Shown in pieces: positions 20,741-40,034 of a DNA stretch of 64,000 nucleotides (positions are counted from its first letter, which is position 1; the number at the start of each line of letters is the position of its first letter). Source of the DNA: Thunnus maccoyii (taxonomy: Eukaryota; Chordata; Actinopteri; Scombriformes; Scombridae). The stretch is taken from positions 7,518,655-7,582,654 of the forward strand of contig NC_056544.1 of NCBI RefSeq assembly GCF_910596095.1. Reading direction: 5' to 3'. The position numbers were made by a program, and so were the translations under genes. The notes under the pieces are model-generated. The model did no database searches. It saw only the letters and a program-made list of their open reading frames with translations, and was not told the DNA's origin.

Positions 20741-22713
20741 TTATTCTTTCTCTGGCAGTCTAATGAGTTTAACCATCTAAGGTGGTTCAGAACATCATGA
20801 ACAACTGTTGAGCTTCGACAGAACAGTGAATGAAGGTTTTTGTCTAAACTGTTGGACGGCAGGAGCCAGATGTTTTTGTCTCTGTTAAAGTGAAACATGT
20901 TGGTTCAGATGTTCTGTACATGTGTTTTTTTGCATTTAAGTAATTCTCAAAAAAAATCCTTTTGTCTGATATTTAGATGAACTGAACTATGATGCACTGA
21001 TGGATCAACTGATTTTTCTAACTTGGAGTTACATGTTACTCAATTAACACTTAATAAACAAAGGACAGAAGTGCCAAATTAGATTCACTCCTGTTACTGC
21101 AAATATTTCGTTTTTGATAAAATAGTATACAATGCTACATTTGAAATCACATCCCTTCAGCTTCAGGAAGTTGACAAGAGCCATACAAAGGGTTAGTGAA
21201 CAAGAGAAGACTTGTCATGTGCACTAAGTAATTTCCTTTTTTTCTCATGAGTCTGTCTTCTCTTCCTTTTAGAATCAAATAGGAAATATCACATCCAACT
21301 ATGTTCTCTCTTCCAAAAAGTATCTCTGATTTTACACAGAAATGTTCACTAGAACATTACCTCTATATGACCTCAATAATGGTCAAATACTGCATGAACG
21401 GTAGGATGTTGTAGTTTCCACCTTTGTGACCAAGGCCAGATTAACCACCAAATTTGAGCTGTGGATGGCTATTGACCACTTTGCATTAGGTATTGAATAG
21501 CTCCTGTTGCCTTTAAGCACAATTACACTGCAAACACCACACTACACGTCAGTGCCATTACATTTAATATTGAGCCCTAGAGACCAACAGGTATTACTGA
21601 TATAATAAAGGTAGAAACCAGCGGTACTAAATATAAAGGTTAATATATTTTAAAAAATGAAGAACCTGCCTTAAGTCCCCTGTCATTTGTATATTAGTGG
21701 TGCATATTTACATATTTGCAGCCAAACAGAGTAACTGCTATCGACTCCTGAGTTATTAGTCATGGATCAAAGAATTTCCACAACTACACTGGTACAGAAG
21801 TCAGACATGTAATCTCTTTGCATTATAAATTGGACTTCTAAAATATTTTCATTAATTTCTCATTGTTGTATAGACTGATTAACTGGAATTTTAACATTTG
21901 TACTGATGGTGGTGGGCAAAGATTGATGCAGGGAAAGCAGTCATTGTATACACGGTACTTTATCCCTGTCAGGACTGGTGGTATAGGCTTCTGCTCATTT
22001 AAGTATTTTTTGGGAAAAATTAACATTGTAAAAGAAAAATGTGATAAGAGACCTAACAGACTCAAGGGCATTATTTCTCCATCACATAAGTACTGTACTG
22101 CCTGCTGTTTTCAATTGAATAAAAAGTCACAGAGCTGGGAATATTTGTGATAAACACTGTAAGATCAAATCATCGTCATATATGACACAACGTTGAATTT
22201 AATCTGTGAAAAAATGTACTTCAAACACTTAATACTAATATGGGTTGTGGTTGTGTAGTTTTGTGGATTGCAGGTAATCACACGACTTATTTTTTCAGTG
22301 TCTGTACTCCAGGATATCTTGGACTGACTTTTTGGCACTTTGTACTATTGTGAGGCTGAAATATATTTTTGTTTTACCACAAAAGCTGAATAAAAGCATT
22401 TTTATTTTCATTTCCATTGTTTATCTTACATGGAAAACGATTCAGAAAGCAAAATACTCAAATTCCAAGCCATTAAAAATATTATAGATTTAAATGTCAC
22501 AGCAAATCTGTGTTAAATTAATGGTGTAAAAAATCAAACATAAGTCATAGAAATGCAGTTGAGCATAAGACTGTGATGTGTAACCCATCCCTGACACTGT
22601 GATGATTGTGTTGTCATTTTCACTTCACTACAAACTCGAAAATCGAAATTGTCCCATCGCCGCCACCGTAGGTTTTTCTGATGACAGAGTTGGTTAGCAT
22701 CAGGACGTCAAAC
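20741..22713 (+). other. selenoj 3' UTR and spacer to eif2b5
   Basis: A poly(A) signal AATAAA lies at 21053-21058 and another at 22389-22394. Apart from the SECIS the stretch is AT-rich with no coding exon recognised. Eif2b5 begins about 1.97 kb after the selenoj stop, in the same direction. Confidence 0.6.
20817..20886 (+). promoter_or_regulatory. selenoj: SECIS element in the selenoj 3' UTR
   Basis: The non-Watson-Crick quartet is ATGA (20830-20833) opposite AGAT (20868-20871). Helix II pairs GGTTTTTGTC (20835-20844) with GGCAGGAGCC (20858-20867), ten consecutive pairs including G-U. The apical loop (20845-20857) starts T-AAA, with the conserved adenines 12 bases after the quartet. Helix I pairs CAGAACA (20819-20825) with TGTCTCTG (20877-20884) with one bulged C. 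These are the defining parts of a eukaryotic SECIS. Confidence 0.88.
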
Positions 22714-29731
<7,018 letters not shown>

Positions 29732-29826
29732 CGAGGAGCACTTATGAAAGGACAAAGATGACTTTGTTAAACTTGAAAACTTGGTCAAGAAATTTGCTCT
29801 ATCCTCTACAACAGCTTTCTGCTCCT

Positions 29827-29927
29827 AATAAACACCAGGATCTGCTCTGTACAGCTGACATACATCTTATCACATAGTGCCTCGTCATGTGACGGCTGTG
29901 TGCTGTGAATGTCACTATCCAAATAAA
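29827..29927 (+). terminator. eif2b5: eif2b5 poly(A) signals
   Basis: AATAAA occurs at 29827-29832 and again at 29922-29927, about 100 and 195 bases after the stop codon. Confidence 0.7.
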
Positions 29928-29934
29928 GGAAATA

Positions 29935-31929
29935 TGTTGAAGCCACGTTTGTCTCAGTCACAGGATAAAGTATTGCAACACAGTTTTGAAAAGCAGTTTA
30001 ATTAAGTACAAGACTAAAATCATTAACTTTTTTAAAATATTGTGTACAAGTGGTTTTATTTTCTACAACACTGACTGCAGTTCATAAAATTATACAGTAA
30101 AAACACCATGATCTAAGAGGTAGAAGATTACCAGCTAAACTGATTCAGTCCAATTTGATTTTCATGTCATCTTGTCAAAACAACAGGAAACTTCAATCAT
30201 GAAATAATATTTCTTTGATCAGGTTCACAGTTAAAATCTTAAAAACAAAAACAAAAGATTAGGAAAATAAAAGCTTGATTGGATTTTGACAGCAAATGTA
30301 ACACAAACTTTCATCTAAAATTATAAAAATCCTCTTTGATTACAAAAACATAACGTTCCCATGATTAAGTAACTGACCTTCTTTTACTCCTATAATTAAT
30401 TAATTAGTTAAACATCCTGCATTTAAAGCCTCTCTGAGTTGTTACATCTCTTTTCACATGCCTCTTATGACATTTATGGTCCAGTGACTGAAGAAAAAAT
30501 AATTTAATCACAGCTAAGAGGCTACGATCAGGTTTTAACCTTATTTTCATTTGTCATAGCTAAACACGAATCTTTCACTTTCACTCCAATTTAAGAATAA
30601 AAGCTTTGAAGTTGAGTAGATCCTCGATGACTACAGTATAGAAACAGCTGAGCACACAACTCTGAGACAGGTGTGGGAGTGACTGTATAAAATATCATTG
30701 ATCATGAGTAATGAGATAATATGTGATATATAGTATAATTCAGGTAAGGGTACCTTCAGTCTAATATTTGAATTTGGTTTTAACATTTGAAACCACTTTG
30801 TTCTGTCTGTATTTGTCATTGTGGTACTAAATGATCCCAATCTGTTTAATCTGGTGTAGCAGAATTTCTTTTCCTGCTCCACTTCGGGGTTCAATTTTGT
30901 TTCCATTTCAGTCAATCTCCTATTATTTCATCCCTATTTATCTCTATTTTTAAATTATTTGGGGGGCACGTATGGCTTTATCAGATAGCGACAGTGGAGA
31001 GATGACAGGAAATGAGAGAGATTCATTCAAATCTTCAGTCAGATGAAGGGGACGTTGCAGGTCATGGTCGACATCTTAACCCAAAGTCACAGTGCTGCAC
31101 AATTATCCCTATTAATATACTGTTATTATAAATAGATTGTTATTAATTATTACTGGAGATATTAGGGATTTCACACAAGGAAAATCACGTTTTTGCAGAA
31201 TAAGTAAAATGTAAGATTTTTTCTAAAAAAGTAACAATATGGCAGATGTACAGATATATGCTGTATGTATAAATCCTCTAATTCTGTTGTGAACATACAT
31301 GTGATTAAACAAGTTTTTACTCTTAGGTTGGTTCTTTAAAACAGTGGTTCTCAACCTGGGGTCTGGGGACCCCCAGTGGTCCTTGAGGGCACTCCAGGGG
31401 ATCCCCAGAAAAATGGGAAATATTTTAATTTCATCATTTTATGGATTTCTAGTCAATAAAATGTATAAGAATGATGATTCTGTTCATAGGTTTCACACTC
31501 TTCATTGTTAATCTGCCAATCTACAGTATAGACAGTTATGGAATAACTAAATCTAATCAGATGGGGATCCCTGAGACTACATCTTATCAAATACAGGTCC
31601 GCGGCCTGATGGATATCAATTTGGGCGTCCTTGAGAACCACTCACAACCACAAGCATTCTTACTTCTTACTTCAAGATAGATAAGCAAAGTTTGACAAGT
31701 GGTTTAATCTGTGAACTGGTCTTTTAGGGCGTTGCTACATTTTGCAACATAAAGAAATACCTGTCAGCAGTGAAACACATCAAGACATGCAACTGATTCC
31801 TCTTAGCATCAAGACTGCAATATGGAGTCTGTTGACAAAACACCTGAGGCAGTATTGAGACACTCAAAAGGCTGCATGACAGCCTTTGAAGCTGTTAAAC
31901 CTGCAGGCTCCACCTCTTCAGGTCTACTT
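29935..31929. other. Spacer between convergent eif2b5 and the MUL1-like gene
   Basis: AT-rich, with no recognised exon. It includes a degraded hAT-like repeat at about 31342-31643 and probably the 3' UTR of the MUL1-like gene on the minus strand. Confidence 0.5.
31342..31643. mobile_element. Degraded hAT-like MITE (CAGTGGTTCTCAA ends)
   Basis: The left end CAGTGGTTCTCAACCTGGGG and the right end TTGAGAACCACT are inverted relative to each other. No convincing 8-bp target duplication remains. Confidence 0.55.
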
Positions 31930-33032
31930 CTATTTGTCATCCTGTTTTTTGACCAGGTTGTAAATGACTCGAGCTAAAAGAGAAGCTCCAGTGATGCCAG
32001 TAACTGCAGTCAGCGTCTTCCACATGCTGGCTGAACTCTCGTGCCCGTCTATGAAGCTCCTGTAGTCAGTGGGCACCAGGATGTACTTGCGGCCATCCTG
32101 AGGGGCCTGCAGCCTCATCACCTGGCCTCCCTCCAGCACCACCTCCCCAAACCCAGTCAGGGTGGTGCCCACCCGCAGCAGCTCCTCGCTCTCCTCCATC
32201 GCCACAGGTTTCTCCCCGCTCAAGCCCTGCATCACCACGTTCACCAAGCCCTCCTCAGCGCGTCTCACTCGGTGGTAAACCCTCTCCAAGTAGCACCCAG
32301 AGGCCTCCAGAGGGTTCTGCACCTTCACATACAAGTCAGTGAAGTAGACCCCAGGGCTGACCAGACTGAAGGGCACAGAGTTTTTGGTTTCTTTCGAGTT
32401 CATCGTCCGAGAGTTCCTGGAGAAGGAATAACACTGTTATTAATGGGCTTGTAGATTGATAAATACTTTTTAAATTTTATTTCTCAGTCTTATGTACCAT
32501 GTCCTGGTGAGGGTGTTCCAGTATTTCCAGTGTTCCTCTGCGGCTATCCTCTGAATCACACCAAAGCATCGTGGGACAAACTGGCTGGCCAGAGGCTCCC
32601 CGTCTGCCTGGACCAGACCTTGAAACAGACATGAAGAGATCTGTCAGTTATCTCAATGACAGGAAACTGTGTGCTAAAATGCATTTTTTTAAAAAAAAGT
32701 TTTAATTTTCTAGACATGTTTGTACCTTCTACAGCAACATACTGGAGCCTCTTGTGGGGAGACGCTTTCAGTACCCTGACCAAATGTTGATCTGGTTTGA
32801 AAATGGGTATTTCCTGAAATGAGGAAGTGTTTAAATCAGTGCACAAAAAAAGTACAAACAAAAAAACAGAGTTGTATTGATAGTTGAAAAGTCCTTAAGA
32901 CAATGATGTACTTGCCTTCAGCTTTTTCAACTCTTTCTTCTTTTCTTGGTATAAATGATAGAACAGGCCAGAAAAGGCGAAGCTGGATCCTACACCGATT
33001 ATAACCAGAGGGTTTACAGGAAAGTCACCCAT
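31930..33032 (-). CDS. mul1-like: MUL1-like mitochondrial outer-membrane protein lacking the RING domain
   Basis: Four coding exons on the minus strand (32916-33032, 32726-32813, 32498-32618, 31930-32416) give 270 codons. MUL1 is an E3 ubiquitin/SUMO ligase of the mitochondrial outer membrane, with two membrane segments flanking a BAM/GIDE domain that faces the intermembrane space and a cytosolic C-terminal RING. Here membrane segment 1 is about residues 8-30 (PLVIIGVGSSFAFSGLFYHL), the BAM/GIDE domain about 50-215 (GVIQRIAAEEHWKYWN, VGTTLTGFGEVVLEGG), and segment 2 about 237-264, followed by KKQDDK and TAG. No Cys/His RING pattern follows in the next few hundred bases, whereas human MUL1 continues to 352 residues. 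Intron 1 uses a GC donor (AAG|GCAAGT). A non-coding 5' exon probably ends at 33195 (CAG|GTAAGT). The absent RING suggests a non-ligase paralogue. Confidence 0.8.
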
Positions 33033-33194
33033 ATCTGTGCTGATGTAAGGAAATAAGGAATATAAGGGAAACATGCAGCCAGCACAGGTCAATGCAAACT
33101 ACTGTACACACAGTAAGTATCAGTGTGAAAGTACGTCGTATGTTTTTGAAGAATAATTAGATAAAGGACGGATAATAAATTTAACCAAACTTAC

Positions 33195-33290
33195 CTGTTA
33201 CAATTGCAGGTGAAACCGGCACGGTCACATAAATCGAAAACAAAAGCTACAATTACATGGTTTCCTGGTTTGCCCGTTGCATCACGTTTC
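33195..33290 (-). other. mul1-like: Probable 5' non-coding exon of the MUL1-like gene
   Basis: On the minus strand CAG|GTAAGT is a strong donor at 33195/33194. The coding exon has an acceptor (CACAG) two bases before its ATG at 33030-33032, which requires an upstream exon. A CCAAT box lies at about 33296. The start of this exon is not fixed. Confidence 0.5.
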
Positions 33291-33496
33291 ATCAGCCAAT
33301 AGGATGCAAACAGGATTTTACTTATGAGTTTTGTGACCACTAGGTGGCGGCAGTGTCCTTCTGTATAACTTTCTTGCACCCAAGTATTTATTTAATGTAA
33401 TTTAATATTATAGTATAATACAAGATTTTTTTTTCCTTTGGGTTTCAGTAGGCTTCTCAAACTGTCGATTGTATTAAGCCCAAAATCACTTAAAAC

Positions 33497-34310
33497 CAAG
33501 GGTGGAAGAAGTTTTCCAATCATTTTCTTAAAATTCCTCCCCAGGCATGTTATATGACATACAACAATATGCTGCTTAACATAATATTTTATGTCTGATA
33601 TGGTTTTTACTACAAAAAAGTCACATAACCTCCTAAAAATAAATCTTAAAATTACATATTTTCCTTCTCTCTGATTTTAAAATCCAGAATCTATGGATAT
33701 GAAAATATATATTTCACTCAAAAGTTCATTCTCAGTGTAGGTGCACTGCAGGATTCAATTTCCTCATCACACTCACTATTGAACCACTATTGGTTTCCAA
33801 ACTAGTTGTGACAATCACAAATCATGCTTGTGTGTAAACTCCATTAAACATAGAAGCTGAACACAGAGAAACTTTCCCCCTTCAGCAGATGAATGTGAAA
33901 ACAGCCTCCTGGTGTCAAACTCTGCATATACATCATTCTTCACAGTGAAGCTCATATGGGGGGAATTTTAAGTAAAAGTATCAATAACACACATAAAAGT
34001 CCTGCATTCAAAATTTCACTCAAGAAAAAGTACAGAAGAAGAAATGCACTTAGATACAAAAGTAAAAGTGTTCAATCTGCAGGATCACCCATCAGTATTA
34101 TGTAATTGGACCATTATTTTTGATACATTAACATGTCAGCAGTACTTTAATGTTGTAGATGGTCGAGTATCATTTTAATTAAAGAATATACTTTTGGGTA
34201 GTTTAATCTGTAATGAGGCATCATATTTTATAAACTGATTATATGTTTTGTATGTAAAATCTTAACCTGTAAGTTAACTAGTAGCTATAGCTGTGAAATG
34301 TATACTTTCC
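33497..34310. mobile_element. CAGTGGTGGAA-type dispersed repeat split by a TTAA-end MITE
   Basis: The left piece begins AGGGTGGAAGAAGT (33497-33527) and the right piece resumes at 33972 with GTAAAAGTATCAATA. The two pieces are continuous in the related copy at 37400-37467 (reverse strand), where CTTTACTTAAGTACAAGTA spans the join. The right end is approximate. Confidence 0.6.
33528..33971. mobile_element. TTAA-end MITE inserted in another repeat
   Basis: It begins TTAAAATTCCTCCCC and ends GGGGGAATTTTAA, a near-perfect short inverted repeat, with TTAA at both ends (33528-33531 and 33968-33971). The body matches 6336-6839. Confidence 0.75.
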
Positions 34311-34349
34311 TTTAGACAGGGAATAATGAATGAAGACACTGGAGCAAGT

Positions 34350-34480
34350 CAAATCAGCTTTATTTGTATAGCCCAAATTTTACTGTTTGTACAATGTCTC
34401 AATAGGCTTTACAGACCCACAGCATGTAGGGCAGTGGGACAAGGACCCCTCTATTCTCCACAACACCTGCTGGACTCTGT
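34350..34480. repeat. SINE-like dispersed fish repeat
   Basis: The text AATCAGCTTTATTTGTATAG and the later CAATAGGCTTTACAGACCC resemble a widespread teleost repeat 3' region. Called from memory of the pattern, without a database search. Confidence 0.4.
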
Positions 34481-35595
34481 ACAAACCTGAACATGTGCTT
34501 TAGTTTTAACTCTCTTGTAGCAACAGATGATTACTGGGATAGGAAACAAGAAATACTAAATTACTTGGCTATTTCTTGTGGAATACTGTGTAGTTTAAAA
34601 TCAAACATTTTGAGAAAGGGAATATCACTCTGTACTTCCATTAACTGAGCTGTTAACAACTCATATCCATGCCTCCTGTGATGAGGGACCCATGTGTGTA
34701 TTGCTTGGTATTAAGGGGTAAAAAGCACTAATGTGTGGCTCCTGACGTGGCCCAGGCTCCCCGAGGAGACTCACTTTGACTTTTATGTCTTGAACGTTTC
34801 ACACCGGTTTAATAGGTTGACTGCTTGTTATCATGATGTGATACTGATTAATGTTGCCAATCAGAATGACGCAGTCATGACATGAGTCATGAGCAGTTAT
34901 CTGAAGGCTCAGTGATGCTGCTTTTATGTCAAAAGCTATAGCCTTACTGCCACAGGTTACATATATCTAGCAGCAAAGAAAATTTTCCTTTGAAACCTTC
35001 TCAGGTTGCTTCATTTGAATAACTTTTAGAAGCCTGGTAAGGTCAATCTAACCTGTATTTCACAAAACAAAACAAAGATTCAAAGAATGTAATTTTGTGC
35101 AACAGAATGACATTTTTCCATCTTTCCTATCCTACTGATCATCTTGTGACCTCTCAATTTTACTTTGTGATCCTCTGGACAGAAGGTCCAGAAGGTTGGG
35201 AACCACTGTCATGCTGCTGACATCACAACATTACCTGCTAAACAGACTCACTTCTGCAGAAGCTAATCCACTGATTATGTTTTTACTGTAGGCTGCTCTG
35301 ACCAGCGTTGGCTGATGTAACGCATTCATGAATCAAACAGTAAAGCATCACTGACTTTGCCAGCTTCCTTTTTCTCTCCCTCTGTCTGTGTGTGCTGAAT
35401 AGCAGATGACAGTCTCTTGGCAAACAGTGTTTGACTGTGAATACACACCTGTTTTACATGTGCGCTCATATTTTCTCCTGTCATTTGAATGCTGTCTTCA
35501 TCTGTTGTTCTCAGCTCTTCTTTATTTTTCAGTCTGTGAAAAAGAGTTGGTGACATAGAAATCTACATTGGTGTATCCATTTCCACAAATAGCAG

Positions 35596-35689
35596 TGAAG
35601 AGAAGAGAAGAGAAGAGAAGAGAAGAGAAGAGAAGAGAAGAGAAGAGAAGAGAAGAGAAGAGAAGAGAAGAGAAGAGAAGAGAAGAGAA
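35596..35689. repeat. (AGAAG)n pentanucleotide microsatellite
   Basis: About 19 perfect copies of AGAAG in a row. Both strands show open frames through it, which are artefacts of the repeat. Confidence 0.95.
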
Positions 35690-36559
35690 AATACCACCAA
35701 AGACACCTTCAACTGGAGCTGCCTTTGTCTCTTTCTTATACTTAGTGCTTGCACTGATGATGTGTGTTGCTTCATTCCTTCAGTCTGTCCTTGACTGCTC
35801 GCTGAAAGCAGAATGGTTTTCAGTTCAAAATAATAAGTTTTCAGTTTTCTTATTGTTGGAACACTTTTCACTCAAACATACATGAACATTTCCTCCAAAC
35901 CTGCATGGAACAAACCTCTCTGATGACATTGACAGGGCTAACAGTCTTATATGTCTATAGATAAATTAACAACAGACCAGTTACTGTAATGCTACCTAGT
36001 TGGAAAGCAGCTGTGAACTCCAGAACTGCGTTATCTACATGGGAATGCAGTGGTTATAGAAGTGGATTAGTGCAAAAGAGAGAGAGAAGAAGAAATCAAA
36101 ACAAAAAGAGATATCTTGCATTATATTTTCTTTGGATGAGTCATTGTTATTCTTATTGCAACAGCAAAAAATGTTACTGAATCCGTCTTTCTGATCCTCA
36201 CTGCTCTAAAGGCGCTCATATTTGTTTCAAAGATGCACACTCCCTTTGGCGCTGCCTCTCAGTGATGAGTGAGAGTGGATACAAGACACACGGTGTCAGA
36301 GCAGCAGGCCTGGATTTTTATGCCAAAGGTTCCATGTGTTATTTCTCTACTGGAAAGACAGTAGAGGACGGGTGGCTTCAGATGTCCAATAATAAGGGAT
36401 GATTAACACATGTCTGCATTTTAGGTTCCTGACATGAGGAGAATTTGTGGCCCTGAAAATGTGAGGTTGAGTGTTCGGCATTTCAGACAAAAAGATCCAT
36501 TTCATGTCACTTGTGAGATCACATGACAGATCTTTACATGTGACCTCAGTAAGATGTTT

Positions 36560-37760
36560 GGTAGTGTTAAATAAACACTATGCTATGCTATGCCAGCAGC
36601 TGCGTGGGCACAGTGGTGCTGTGAGCTAAATGCTAACATGCTCACAATGCCAGGGCTAACATGATGATGCTTAGCAGGTTTAATGTTTATCATGATGTTC
36701 AATATCTTAGTTTAGCATCTTTTGCTAATTAGCACTAAAAACAAAGTACAGCTGAAGCTGATGGGAATGTGATTTGTTGTGAAAACAGTGGAGGAATGTC
36801 ACTAAGTACATTAACTTTACAGATTTAAATTTTAAATAATGATGAGCTTATACATTACACTGCATTAGATTAAATCAGTGGTTCCCAAACTTTTTAGCTT
36901 GTTGCCCCTCACAAAAAAACAATGTGTAGTTATGTCTCCTTGTCATGTTTCAGATTTTGGACTTGCTGGCAGCTCCACCAAAAAGACATTTCCCCTCTAA
37001 ATTTCCCCTCACATGGTTTCAAATAAGTAACAGTTTGAGGCCCAAAGAGGTAAAACTCTTCAATATTTCACAAAAACACAAAGATTAAAGAAAAGTTCTG
37101 AAAATTTCAGAAATGTGTGTAGTTTTTTCTTCTTTCCTACCCAATCCATCATCTTAAGACCCCTCAGATTTATCTGTGACTCTTATAAAGTGGTTCAAAC
37201 TAGCTCCACCTCAACCAGCTATAAAATGCTCCTTATGCATTGACTTTTAAATGTATTTGATATATAAGTCACAACCCAATTTTCTGCAAAATGAATACTT
37301 TTACTTTAGTACTTTAAGTATATTTAGCTGGTAGTCTAATACTTCTGTACTTTTACTTAAGTAGGATGTTAAATGCAGGACATTTATTTGTAATTAAGTA
37401 TTTTCATTGTGGTATTGATAGGCTACTTGTACTTAAGTAAAGGATTTGAGTACTTCTTCCACCACTGTTGGAAGTCAGGGCTAACCAAAGTGATTACAAT
37501 TCATCCTGAGGGAGATATGAATGTTGAGGAGATATTTCACTCAGAATCACAAATGTCAATCTCAATGAGGTACTAGAGGAAAAGTCAGGGAGACACCAAA
37601 GTCAATAGGATTCTTTCTCTGGGGAACATGAATTTCTGCTCAAACTTTCATGGCAATCAATCCAATAGTTGTTGACATACTTCAATCTGACCCAAGCTGT
37701 GGACCGACCAGATGACAGATAAGACAAAGTGATCCCTCGAGCCACACCGCTAACACGACT
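36560..37760. mobile_element. Three-layer nested repeat
   Basis: The outer element is a GCTAACATG-type fish repeat (36560-36785 and 37468-37760), related to 58390-58970. It is split by a CAGTGGAGGAATG...TTCCACCACTG element (36786-37467), which in turn contains a CAGTGGTTCCCAAAC-type hAT-like element starting at 36876. Clean target duplications are not visible. Confidence 0.55.
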
Positions 37761-39800
37761 AAAAATGAGCTGCATGACTCAAATCACTCAAAAGTCTTCT
37801 GAGTTCAGGTGGTAAATCCATTTATGTGTGTCCATGCAGGAAGCTGCTGCTAAAACACTAAACACTAAAACATATCGTCACTGTTGGGTGCAGGCTGCTT
37901 TCCTGCAGTTTTTTTGATTTACGTGTTTTCATTTTAATTAATGGATGACATGGTTGAGAAAACACATTCAAATAATTCCAACACCCACGAGATAACACCA
38001 AAAATAGCCTTTTTTTAACAAACCAATGTTGTATGGTTCATCTCAATGTTTTATCAAGATTTATGGACATTCTTATCAGTGCACTCACAAACAGATTAAC
38101 ATTGCTCTGGGTTTCCCTGCTGGGAAGATAATTTCACTCTCTGATCTTCATTTCAGTTTGATGCACCTTCATACTTACCATCGTTGCCTCTATTAAAGAT
38201 ATGTGGGGTGTTTTTTGCATGACTCATAGGTCGATTCCTCAACTCATATCATCATCTCAGAGCTCATGTATCTCAATGAACTCACAGGTTGATTCTGAGG
38301 AGGTAGAGAGAAGATTGAATTTGTGTGTTTAAGGTGAGATACGTAGCAATTTACTACAATAAATAATACAAGTTCAGATTTTGTAAATGATACTTTGTGG
38401 CACAAAACAGGAAGAATTTCACTGACCTTACAGTGCAAACTGAGACAGATGGTACATAGAAAACAAAATGTCAACATGTTTGTCTTTTTTTGGCAGAGAA
38501 AAAGAAAACCTTTGACCAAAGAAGCAAAGATCATCTTTATGGCAGAGGTTATATGAGAAATGTGTTCTTAATTTTGAGACACAGTGGCAAAAAAGCACTG
38601 CTCCAACAGGCATGAGAGAGTGACAAACACATGGTGTCAAATGTCTGCAGTAATTACACCTACGTGTCATAATTACCTTGACAGAGACACTATTAATCTC
38701 CAGCAAATTAACTCTTTCTGAAACACTATGTCATTGTACGCTATCACAGGCAATGTTATAAAAGTGTGCATATCATTAACCTTTGAAAACGTTGTCAAAA
38801 AAGGCCTCAGACAGCAGCAAACATCTTTATGGATGAACCAAAAAAGAAAAAACTGAGAATGGAAAGAAGCTTTCTGTCTCTCCTGAAATTCCACAAGATT
38901 TATCCAGCTGAACGCAAGAGCTCAAACATTTGACTTTCCTCCCAGTGGAAGGTTAGTCTGACATCCATCAAAGCTCTCATAAGCCTCGGTGAGTCACCCG
39001 CTGATAGTAAAACCAGAGCAGTAAAGCACATGTTGAAGCATATGCATAGTGCCACAGGAGGAGTCAGTGTATGGTGAAACAAAGACTGATTCTGTGCATT
39101 GTTATCAGTTTGGTTGGAAGTAAATTAACACAATCCTCATCTTTTCAGTCTTATGCACATTGGTGCACAATGACAGAGCAACCACCTGACCGGTGACACA
39201 CAAATGCATGTTTTTTCACTTGCATTGTGAGGAAATTCCAGAGGGAGCAGAAACATTTGGCAATCCTATATACATTTGGCTATACTGTTTTTGATTTATT
39301 ACGTTTTATGAGCTTCACTTCTCACTATTTGTTGCAACATTCATATCTGCACTGTTCATCACTCTCTGAGTTTATAGCATTATCTTATCTGTGATCAGTG
39401 TGTTCGCTCTATATCCGGGAAACAGACCAAGAAACAAATGTAACTACATAATTCACCCCAATGTCTATATGGTCTTCTGTATGGTCTGAAGCAATAAATC
39501 AAAACAAATGTCCTCCCAGTGCTAAAAATGTCACTGAAAATAGTTCAGCATTGTAAAAATCTAAACACCTACTGTTGCATCTCAAAGCTATTCTGCTTCT
39601 TTCCAGTACACGATCTTAAAGATACAGTAAATATTGTGTTACAGAGGTGTTGCTTCAACTTTATGGCACTGTTAGGGGATTTAACTGGAAGGCAATATGA
39701 TGTGAGGTATGTTGGGCCACCACGATATCTCAGAACAGTTTCACTGCTCCTTGTCATAAATTCTCCAGCATTCTTCCAAAATATATTCCCTCATTTGGCG

Positions 39801-39803
<3 letters not shown>

Positions 39804-39849
<46 letters not shown>

Positions 39850-39855
39850 GGTGGT
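39804..39855. repeat. (GAT)n(GGT)n compound trinucleotide repeat
   Basis: About ten GAT units followed by about seven GGT units. The poly-His frame on the minus strand is not supported as a gene. Confidence 0.9.
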
Positions 39856-40034
39856 GTCTGACATGTCGCTCCAAGATCTCCTGCAGGTGGTCAGTAAAGT
39901 TGATATGTGTTGAATGTGAAGGCTGCAGCGTGTGATTCACATCTATCTCATACTCATAAAACCTTTCAGTGTGCTGTATGAAACAACTGCATATCCACTC
40001 ATCTGTATGCACTGAAGAGGCAAGTCTGTGGTAC

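Noticed and set aside
32041-32454. 137-codon plus-strand frame opposite the MUL1-like gene
   Set aside because: It is the antisense shadow of the GC-rich last exon; the minus-strand frame has clear family similarity.
35563-35885. Open frames on both strands across the AGAAG repeat
   Set aside because: Both are produced by the stop-free pentanucleotide repeat; the flanks show no coding signal.
39791-40012. Poly-histidine protein on the minus strand
   Set aside because: It is only the (GAT/GGT)n repeat read backwards; no conserved sequence on either side.
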